DNA from: an uncultured Bacteroidales bacterium
GTDB lineage: Bacteria; Bacteroidota; Bacteroidia; Bacteroidales; UBA932
DNA length: 6,469 nt
Direction: 5' to 3'
NCBI GenBank assembly: GCA_946184255.1
Contig: CAMHFA010000069.1
Coordinates: forward strand, 1 to 6,469
Position 1 is the stretch's first letter; the number at the start of each line of letters is the position of its first letter. A program made the translations under genes and the position numbers. Shown piece after piece: positions 1 through 5,779 of this stretch. The notes under the pieces were generated by a model, which saw only the letters and a list, made by a program, of their open reading frames with translations, was not told the DNA's origin and searched no databases.

Positions 1-324
1 AACATGGTCCAGTACTATGGAATGAGCGAGAAGGTCGGCGAACTTTCATTCTACGACTCTTCAGGTGCCAGGGGATATGACCTTACCAAGCCCTATAGCG
101 AGAAGACTGCAGAGCTCATGGACAAGGAAGTGAAAGACCTGGTGGATGAAATCCATGAAAGGACGAAAAAGATCCTCCTCGAGCATATGGATGGTTTTGT
201 CCAGATGGCCAAGCTTCTTTTGGAAAAAGAGGTTATCTTCGCAGAAGATATAGAGAAGATCCTCGGTCCTAAGGTCAAGCCCGCAGAAGAGCCTGAGGAA
301 TCTAAAACTGAGTCCGATGAATAA
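1..324 (+). CDS. ftsH: ATP-dependent zinc metalloprotease FtsH, C-terminal end (5' truncated by window)
   Basis: These are the last 107 residues of FtsH, the membrane-anchored hexameric AAA+ protease that extracts and degrades misfolded membrane proteins and some regulatory proteins. The reading frame is open to the left edge, so the ATG at base 4 is internal. What is visible is the end of the peptidase M41 domain: the family-typical MVQYYGMSEKVGEL segment (residues 2-15), the PYSEKTAELMDKEV start of a long helix (31-44), and the helical C-terminus with LLEKEVIFAEDIEKILG (73-89). A charged, mostly acidic tail of about 18 residues ends the protein. The Walker motifs and the HExxH zinc site lie outside the window. 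The gene overlaps cdsA by 8 bases, so the two are probably co-translated. The family call is firm; catalytic competence cannot be judged from this piece. Confidence 0.95.
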   Translation, partial: NMVQYYGMSEKVGELSFYDSSGARGYDLTKPYSEKTAELMDKEVKDLVDEIHERTKKILLEHMDGFVQMAKLLLEKEVIFAEDIEKILGPKVKPAEEPEESKTESDE

Positions 325-1147
325 CGTAACTGTCAGGACGATTTCGGGTGCCGCCTTCATAGTTGTGATGGTGGCATGCCTTGTTTTCAACAAGTATCTC
401 TTCGCCGGACTCATGGTGACGATAATGTCTATCATGCTGCTGGAGTTTTACCACATCACCATGGGTCACAGCTACACCTTCTCGAAGGTCCTTGCCATCA
501 TTGCAGGGATTTTTCTCTTCGGGGTACTGTTCGCCGCATCCACCTACCACATTCCCATGCGTTTTGTGGCACTTGTGATGATTCCTGTATTTATCGTGAT
601 GATCACTTCCCTGTATGTCAAGGATAAGGAAGAGTACGGCAAGTTCTCCAACATCTACACCGGCCTGCTTTATATCGCAGTTCCCATAGCCCTTGGAAAT
701 CTGATCGCTTTCGACAAGGCAGGAAATTTCAGCGGCAACCTCCTGCTGTGCTTCTTCATCATTATCTGGTGCTCCGACGTTGGAGCCTTCTCCTTCGGCC
801 TTTCCCTTGGGAAGAAATTCCCCGCAAAACTGTTTCCTACCGTGTCTCCCAAGAAGACCTGGATCGGATTCATCGGTGGTCTAGTGGCCTCTGTCGTGGC
901 TGCCATCGTCCTGTACGAGGTCGGTCTCCTCAGGTTCCCTCTGATCCATTCAATCATCCTCGCCATCATAATGTCTGTGGCTGGTGTTTATGGAGACCTC
1001 TTTGAGTCCCAATGGAAGAGAGTCTATGGCGTCAAGGATTCAGGTAATATCATTCCCGGTCACGGTGGCTTGTTGGACCGGTTTGACAGTACCTTGATGG
1101 CGATGCCTTTCGGCGCTATTTATCTCGGTATATTCGACCTTCTTTAA
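317..1147 (+). CDS. cdsA: Phosphatidate cytidylyltransferase (CDP-diacylglycerol synthase)
   Basis: CdsA makes CDP-diacylglycerol and pyrophosphate from CTP and phosphatidic acid in the inner membrane, the branch-point step of phospholipid synthesis. The 276-residue product is almost entirely hydrophobic, with about seven to eight membrane segments starting at residue 10, which is normal length for the family. The CdsA signature is complete at residues 231-257: S231, KR at 234-235, KD at 240-241, PGHGG at 247-251, and LDRFD at 253-257. Other conserved pieces are CSDVGAF (152-158, with D154), SPKKTWIG (177-184) and GDLFES (226-231). The chosen ATG at 317 lies inside the ftsH end and gives a full N-terminus; no strong Shine-Dalgarno precedes it, which fits coupling to ftsH and is common in Bacteroidota. 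The psd gene follows 10 bases after the stop. Confidence 0.97.
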   Translation: MNNVTVRTISGAAFIVVMVACLVFNKYLFAGLMVTIMSIMLLEFYHITMGHSYTFSKVLAIIAGIFLFGVLFAASTYHIPMRFVALVMIPVFIVMITSLYVKDKEEYGKFSNIYTGLLYIAVPIALGNLIAFDKAGNFSGNLLLCFFIIIWCSDVGAFSFGLSLGKKFPAKLFPTVSPKKTWIGFIGGLVASVVAAIVLYEVGLLRFPLIHSIILAIIMSVAGVYGDLFESQWKRVYGVKDSGNIIPGHGGLLDRFDSTLMAMPFGAIYLGIFDLL

Positions 1148-1157
1148 ATAGAGAAAG

Positions 1158-1817
1158 ATGTTAGTAATCGATAAGGATTCAAAAGGAACGATCGCATCGA
1201 TCTGGGCCGTAGTGGCATTGATTGCCATCGTCCTCATTTTATTGATTAAGAATCCGTGGGTACTATGGCCGATCCTGGCAGTACTGCTGCTATTTGCATT
1301 CTTCGTTCTCTGGTTCCACAGGATCCCTAACCGCAGGCCCACTGAAGACGATGATTCCCTAGTTACGTCAGTTGCTGACGGCAAGGTGGTAATTGTCGAC
1401 CGGGTCTATGAAAAGGAGTTTTTCAAGGGCGACTGTATAATGATCTCAGTTTACATGGATTTCTTCGATGTCCATGCCAACTACTGGCCGATTAGCGGTG
1501 AAGTCTGTTACTACCAATACCATCCTGGCAGGTACCTTATGGCTTTCCTCCCGAAATCATCCGAGAAGAACGAACATTCTTCAACTGCTGTCCGTAACTC
1601 CCGTGGCACCGTGTTTTTCAAGCAGATCGCCGGGACTTTCGCAAGAAGGATAGTCTGCTACTCAAAGGAAGGATTGAAGGTGGAAAGGGGAACTCAGTGC
1701 GGAATCATCAAATTCGGGTCCAGGATCGACATTTTCCTTCCTTTGGATGCAGAAGTGCTTGTGAAGGAAGGAGATTATACCAAGGCCACCATTACTCCTC
1801 TAGCCAGGCTCAATTAG
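1158..1817 (+). CDS. psd: Phosphatidylserine decarboxylase, short (archaeal-type) pyruvoyl proenzyme
   Basis: Psd decarboxylates phosphatidylserine to phosphatidylethanolamine at the inner membrane. The 219 residues begin with two predicted membrane segments (about 12-31 and 34-53), followed by a soluble catalytic domain. The self-cleavage site is visible as FGS in KFGSRIDIFLP: cleavage between G187 and S188 would give a beta chain of 187 residues and a 32-residue alpha chain whose Ser188 becomes the pyruvoyl group. Also present are DVHANYWPISG (104-114), YHPGRYL (121-127) and QIAGTFARRIVCY (156-168), all typical of the short form. An oddity is NEH at 138-140, where I expect NER from the family. 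The ATG at 1158 has a purine-rich AGAGAAAG just upstream. The gene follows cdsA by 10 bases, consistent with supply of CDP-diacylglycerol to the same pathway; the intervening serine synthase is not in the window. The stop overlaps that of ispG on the other strand. Confidence 0.95.
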   Translation: MLVIDKDSKGTIASIWAVVALIAIVLILLIKNPWVLWPILAVLLLFAFFVLWFHRIPNRRPTEDDDSLVTSVADGKVVIVDRVYEKEFFKGDCIMISVYMDFFDVHANYWPISGEVCYYQYHPGRYLMAFLPKSSEKNEHSSTAVRNSRGTVFFKQIAGTFARRIVCYSKEGLKVERGTQCGIIKFGSRIDIFLPLDAEVLVKEGDYTKATITPLARLN

Positions 1818-3157
1818 CTGACGGAACCCTTCTCGATCAGTTCCAGCAGCCTGTCAACTGCTTCTTCCTGGGGAACATGCCTAAGAAGGGGAGTCTTCCC
1901 TTTATAGATAGAGACCTTGTTGTTCCCTTCTCCCACATAACCCCAGTCAGCATCAGCCATTTCACCGGGGCCGTTGACTATGCATCCCATCACGGCGATA
2001 ACTGTGTCTTTCAGATGTGAAGTCTTGGACTTAACCTCTTCGAGGGCTTTCTGAAGGTCGTACATGGTCCTGCCACATCCGGGACAGGCAATATATTCGG
2101 TCCTGTAGAACTTGCGCCTGGTTGCCTGCATCAGTTCATCCACGAGATAGGTTCCGGCACCCGATTCCTTGATTTGGACCTTCTTCCCGGAGTCGTCCAC
2201 GTACTCACCGGTGAGTTCAAGTTCATCCAGATCCCTGTCCAGAAGGCGCTTCCCGAAATCGCATGAAACGTCGAAGAGAAGGGTTTCCCATGAAGGGGAG
2301 TCATAGTTGGCAACCGCTTTCCTTCCATTAATGCTCAGGGAAGTAAGTGAAGAGACTATTTTCCTGCCATAGCGCATAGAGAGGTACTTGGCGGCAGGAA
2401 GCTCATCAGCAGGATCCTCTGTGAGCGAGACTCTGACGGTGTCTCCGATTCCTTCGGACAGGAGGGTTGAGATCCCGACACATGACTTTATCCGTCCGCT
2501 GTCACCATTACCGGCTTCAGTCACCCCGACATGTAATGGAAAAATGTGTCCTTCCTCTTCCATTGCCCTGGTAAGCCTTCTGTAAGCCTCCACCATCACA
2601 ACTGTATTGCTTGACTTGAGGGAAACCACTACATTCAGGAAATCCTCCTCGATGCACATTCCAAGCCATTCCATAGCAGCCTTAGCCATGGCTTCAGGTG
2701 TATTACCATAGAGATTGGTTATGTAGTCACCCAGTGAACCATGGTTTATGCCGACTCGAATCGCCGTCCCGTTCTCCTTGCAGATTTGAATAAGCCTGGC
2801 GAACTGCTTCTTTGCCTCTTGGTGATCCCTATGGAAGTTGCCGGGATTGATCCTTACCTTCTCGACGTACGGAGCAACCGAGATCGCCGTCTGTGAGGAA
2901 AAATGAATATCAGCCACAATGGGGGTTGAAACCCCTAGTGAGAGCAATGAATCCTTTATCTTTCTGATGTGCTCGACATCAGACTGTCCAGGAACTGTAA
3001 TCCGGATCATCTGTGCACCCAGATTGTGAAGACGGACACATTGTGCGACAGTCTCTTCTACATCTGAGGTATGTGTGTTGCACATAGTCTGGACAACTAT
3101 AGGGTTGCCACCGCCGATAAGGACATCACCGGCTTTCGCTGTCAGGATTTGCTTCAT
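1814..3157 (-). CDS. ispG: 4-hydroxy-3-methylbut-2-enyl diphosphate synthase IspG (GcpE), compact variant
   Basis: IspG is the penultimate enzyme of the MEP isoprenoid pathway. It reductively opens methylerythritol cyclodiphosphate to HMBPP, using a [4Fe-4S] cluster, in the cytosol. The N-terminal TIM barrel (about 1-255) shows NPIVVQTMCNT (18-28), KVRINPGNF (100-108), GINHGSLGD (136-144), GVTEAGNGDSGRIKS (211-225) and RVSLTEDP (242-249). The C-terminal cluster domain (about 345-447) shows ACPGCGRTMYDLQ, with C358 and C361, and GCIVNGPGE with C392 and E399, the expected four ligands. Sequence details match the large plant/Chlamydia/Bacteroidetes subtype, yet at 447 residues it is far shorter than that subtype (about 600 or more) and longer than the E. 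coli form (about 370). The start ATG lies 32 bases inside the upstream barrel gene, in another frame, without an obvious Shine-Dalgarno. It is the last gene of the minus-strand cluster and overlaps psd by 4 bases. Confidence 0.96.
   Translation of the reverse strand: MKQILTAKAGDVLIGGGNPIVVQTMCNTHTSDVEETVAQCVRLHNLGAQMIRITVPGQSDVEHIRKIKDSLLSLGVSTPIVADIHFSSQTAISVAPYVEKVRINPGNFHRDHQEAKKQFARLIQICKENGTAIRVGINHGSLGDYITNLYGNTPEAMAKAAMEWLGMCIEEDFLNVVVSLKSSNTVVMVEAYRRLTRAMEEEGHIFPLHVGVTEAGNGDSGRIKSCVGISTLLSEGIGDTVRVSLTEDPADELPAAKYLSMRYGRKIVSSLTSLSINGRKAVANYDSPSWETLLFDVSCDFGKRLLDRDLDELELTGEYVDDSGKKVQIKESGAGTYLVDELMQATRRKFYRTEYIACPGCGRTMYDLQKALEEVKSKTSHLKDTVIAVMGCIVNGPGEMADADWGYVGEGNNKVSIYKGKTPLLRHVPQEEAVDRLLELIEKGSVS
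1817..1850. other. Imperfect hairpin on the psd/ispG convergent junction
   Basis: GCTG (1817-1820) can pair with CAGC (1847-1850) and GGAAC (1823-1827) with GTTCC (1840-1844), separated by a 2x2 mismatch and closing a 12-base loop. It starts at the last base of the psd stop codon and lies within the final codons of ispG. There is no T-tract on either side, so it is not a canonical intrinsic terminator. It may be a chance pairing or a weak bidirectional 3'-end structure. Confidence 0.25.
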
Positions 3158-3941
3158 TTTCCGGGAAATAGACTTGTTGATAGGCTTCGCGTCTTATCTG
3201 CCCCCTGGTCTTACCAGTCCTCTTTGTCAATTGGAAATAGATTCCTGCCGTGAGCATAAAATCGAGAGGATAGGCGAAACGATAGAAGTCTTTATTGTAG
3301 TAGTCGGGATTGTAAAGGGTTCCCCATGAATATCTAACATTTCCATTGACATGGAATTCAAAGGGATCGAAGACTATTCCAAACCCGACTCCTCCTGTAA
3401 TGCCGTAGTCCAGCCTCCTGTCCCATTCCATGAATGAATGTCTGTATTCCTCGAGTACGCGGTCTCCGATCCTCTCGATGCTGAGCCTGTAGCCTCCATA
3501 GATTCCAAGGTCTGCCATTACCTTGAAGTGCAGGCCGTCAGAATGGAAATGAGCCATGAAAGGGACTTCAGCGTATTCTATAATGGCCTTTTCCGCACCT
3601 TCCAGGTTGGGCGTAATACCTGTCTCCTTGTTCTCCTTGAACTGGTAGCCTTCGTGGCTGTAGCGTGCTCCCAACTTGAATCCGAAATTCGGACTTCCAT
3701 CGAAAAGTTTGCCGTATTTAAGGATGTACACGCCGTAAGTGCCTGGGGTAATCATGTAGGTCTGGGTCTTCGATGGATTGAACTGCATCTTGCTGGCAGA
3801 GGCTCCATACTCCACACCGATGAGAGTGTAGTCATTGAGAGAGAAAACCCTCTTCAGGGAGTCCTTCTGATCCTGTGCTGAAAGGCTTGTCACAATGAAG
3901 GCCAGAAGGATGACGGCTATTGTCTTTTTGAAAGCAATCAT
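3126..3941 (-). CDS. PorT-like outer-membrane beta-barrel protein
   Basis: This is a predicted exported barrel protein of about 271 residues. The N-terminus has a basic start (AFKK), a hydrophobic core (IAVILLAFIVTSL) and a signal peptidase I site SLSA|QDQ, so cleavage after about residue 22 is likely. The mature part is rich in alternating aromatic/small-residue strands separated by polar turns, for example YGVYILKYGKLF, FGFKLGARYSHEGYQF, HFKVMADLGIYGGYRLSI, DYGITGGVGFGIVF and FMLTAGIYFQL. This pattern is typical of the outer membrane beta-barrel (PorT-like) family of Bacteroidota; the ligand or partner is unknown. After the last strand (about 229-238) there is a charged tail of some 33 residues, probably periplasmic. 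The start is set at the ATG at 3941 because a strong GGAGGA lies six bases upstream of it; an alternative ATG at 3947 would abut that site with no spacer and give 273 residues with an ATGA overlap. The 3' end overlaps ispG by 32 bases. Confidence 0.8.
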   Translation of the reverse strand: MIAFKKTIAVILLAFIVTSLSAQDQKDSLKRVFSLNDYTLIGVEYGASASKMQFNPSKTQTYMITPGTYGVYILKYGKLFDGSPNFGFKLGARYSHEGYQFKENKETGITPNLEGAEKAIIEYAEVPFMAHFHSDGLHFKVMADLGIYGGYRLSIERIGDRVLEEYRHSFMEWDRRLDYGITGGVGFGIVFDPFEFHVNGNVRYSWGTLYNPDYYNKDFYRFAYPLDFMLTAGIYFQLTKRTGKTRGQIRREAYQQVYFPENEANPDSESR

Positions 3942-3943
3942 AA

Positions 3944-5749
3944 TCATTCCTCCCTCATTTTTCCCATGAAATCCAGTAGGTTCAGAGACTGTGTTATCTC
4001 ACTCCTCTCGGGGATGTCGAAAGTATCGGAATCATTGGTCCGAAGGAACCTGACCTTTTCGGGCTGCCTGTGTTTCAGAAGTATTCCGGTGTCAACGATA
4101 CCATTGCGGTTGGCATCTTCCGTAATTCTGATGCAGTACTTACCAGCCTGGAGGTAGGGGAACAGGAGAGACCTGTCAGAGTCGATGATAAACTCCCTGA
4201 GCACCTTGGATTTCTTTTCATCCAACATCTCGATTATGTATTTCCTGTCCACATCTGTCACATCCAGGGTGAAAGAACTCAGATTCTCTCCATTTGGAAG
4301 GGTAACCTTCACCTGGGTACTGTCGTTCCAATGGCCGTTAATGTCTCGGAATGACCTCTGGGGAACCTTGAAAACATAATCATAGCCCTGCATGATCTGG
4401 ACTTCCGGTGTAATTATATAACGCCTGATGTTAAGGGAATCCCGTTCAATCTTGAAATGTTCTTCCTGCTCGACCTGTTTGGGGTTTATGGATTTGAAAA
4501 GGAGGGTATCGAAATCACCCAGGAAAGGCGGGTCGTTAAATTCCATTATGATACCTTCCTGTTCGAAGGTCTCTGGGGTTGCCTTCAGGGTTATTGCACA
4601 GACTGTATCTGCATGCTCGACCTTCTTCCTTTGCTGCCTGCCCTTAGGCTTGTTCTCGTCAATCAGCTTAAAATCCTCAGTTACCGGGTTGAGAACTCCA
4701 AGGCTGTCCGTCTTCCAATAATTGACGAAAAGATGAAGAGTGTCCGGCATGGGGGAGGCATCGTTGATCCAAAGGAGGAGGCTGTCCTGCTGGATGTTGA
4801 ATTCGCTGATTACCTTGTCGGAAGGGAATCCTTTGAACCAGAGTGAATCAATCCTGGCTTCCGGAGCCATAAAGGTGATGTAGGCCGACCTGTCTGACAG
4901 TCTTTTCTTGTTATACAGAAACTGCTTTGATGGCTTTTCCCTGAACACTACCAGATCGATGTCTGACTTTCGCGCAAGACAGGCGACAGTGTCCTTCATA
5001 TCGTACTTCTTCAACTCGGCAACATCTTCATCCACAACATGGAATGGCTTGATAAGGGTGTCCAGGAATGCAATGCGGTCCTCATCGGGGTCGTACATGC
5101 TGTTATTGTTGGCATCTACGACCGCATATGCCCTGTATAGAGTGTCCTTGATATTCCTCAGTGAGAAAAACCCCCAGTCATCGGTCTTTACGGCAGCAAC
5201 AGGACGTTTCAAGAAGACGGCGGAATCTGCATGGTCCTTGTAGAGCATGACCGTCGCTCCCTTGACAGGCATGAGGTTACTACAGTCATAGACGCTTCCT
5301 GTAATGTACATGGAATCCGACACCTCTCCGGTCGAGAACCAAGTAGTATAACCCGGGAATAAGTTACCTTCGTTGTTGTCTGCTATAGCTCCGGTCAGAT
5401 CCACCGTGTAGGTTATGTCCGGGAGAAGATCTTCCTCGAAATAAACAACTACACTCTTTCCCTTAATCTTGTATTTTGGAGGCTTGACCTGGGGAGGGGA
5501 GAGATAGATACCTTTGGGGTCTTTGACGGTCACATATTCATTGAAGGTAAAGACGACCTCTGTTCCGCTCACGGGAACCTTTACAGTTCCTGGCTTGGGG
5601 CTGACTTTAACGATGGTTGGCGGTATGGTGTCCTTCAGCCCCCCGGTCGGTGCCTGGGTGGTGTTCGCGCATGAATGCGAGAACATGGTCGACAGGATGA
5701 TGATCGCTGCCGGGATCAGGGGGAAGAATCTGGAAAGGAACTTTTTCAT
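3944..5749 (-). CDS. Ig-like domain lipoprotein (Bacteroidota, Big_5-type N-terminal domain)
   Basis: This is a predicted envelope lipoprotein of 601 residues, function unknown. The start at the ATG at 5749 gives MKKFLSRFF and a hydrophobic stretch PLIPAAIIILSTMF, then SHSC with Cys27 as the likely lipidated residue. The lipobox is degenerate, but the following NTTQAPTGGLKDTIPPTIV matches a stereotyped Bacteroidota lipoprotein start. Residues about 43-140 form a bacterial Ig-like domain of Big_5 type, with FTFNEYVTV, LPDITYTVDL and FSTGEV. A carboxypeptidase-regulatory-like beta-sandwich follows (about 148-235: ITGSVYDC, PVKGATVMLY, DDWGFFSLRNI). The middle (about 255-490) is beta-rich without a recognised domain, and the C-terminus (about 490-601) has another sandwich-like segment. 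Two D-x-N-x-N-x-x-x-D loops occur at 212-220 and 545-553. A longer TTG start at 5770 is possible but would only add seven residues before the signal. It lies 30 bases after the rel stop and ends 2 bases before the barrel gene, suggesting that the two envelope proteins are made together. Confidence 0.8.
   Translation of the reverse strand: MKKFLSRFFPLIPAAIIILSTMFSHSCANTTQAPTGGLKDTIPPTIVKVSPKPGTVKVPVSGTEVVFTFNEYVTVKDPKGIYLSPPQVKPPKYKIKGKSVVVYFEEDLLPDITYTVDLTGAIADNNEGNLFPGYTTWFSTGEVSDSMYITGSVYDCSNLMPVKGATVMLYKDHADSAVFLKRPVAAVKTDDWGFFSLRNIKDTLYRAYAVVDANNNSMYDPDEDRIAFLDTLIKPFHVVDEDVAELKKYDMKDTVACLARKSDIDLVVFREKPSKQFLYNKKRLSDRSAYITFMAPEARIDSLWFKGFPSDKVISEFNIQQDSLLLWINDASPMPDTLHLFVNYWKTDSLGVLNPVTEDFKLIDENKPKGRQQRKKVEHADTVCAITLKATPETFEQEGIIMEFNDPPFLGDFDTLLFKSINPKQVEQEEHFKIERDSLNIRRYIITPEVQIMQGYDYVFKVPQRSFRDINGHWNDSTQVKVTLPNGENLSSFTLDVTDVDRKYIIEMLDEKKSKVLREFIIDSDRSLLFPYLQAGKYCIRITEDANRNGIVDTGILLKHRQPEKVRFLRTNDSDTFDIPERSEITQSLNLLDFMGKMREE
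3948..3954 (-). promoter_or_regulatory. Strong ribosome binding site for the beta-barrel gene
   Basis: Reading the minus strand, GGGAGGA ends six bases before the ATG at 3941 and directly abuts the in-frame ATG at 3947. The spacing favours 3941 as the start. The site lies within the last codons of the upstream lipoprotein gene. Such a good Shine-Dalgarno stands out here because the other starts in the window have weak or no such sequence. Confidence 0.6.
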
Positions 5750-5779
5750 AACGGTCTTTACATCCTTCAAAAATCAGGC

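Noticed and set aside
4..6. ATG as the start of a small 106-residue protein
   Set aside because: The sequence is the normal C-terminal end of FtsH and the frame is open to the left edge.
3438..3881. 147-codon open frame on the plus strand, opposite the barrel gene
   Set aside because: It is antisense to a gene with a signal peptide and clear barrel pattern, and its own translation shows no recognisable domain or start signal.
4457..4846. 129-codon open frame on the plus strand, opposite the lipoprotein gene
   Set aside because: It is a shadow of the lipoprotein coding frame; the product has no family features.
5750..5770. TTG start for the lipoprotein, seven codons upstream of the ATG
   Set aside because: It would place KDVKTV ahead of the basic MKKFLSRFF signal-peptide start; the ATG at 5749 gives a normal lipoprotein signal.
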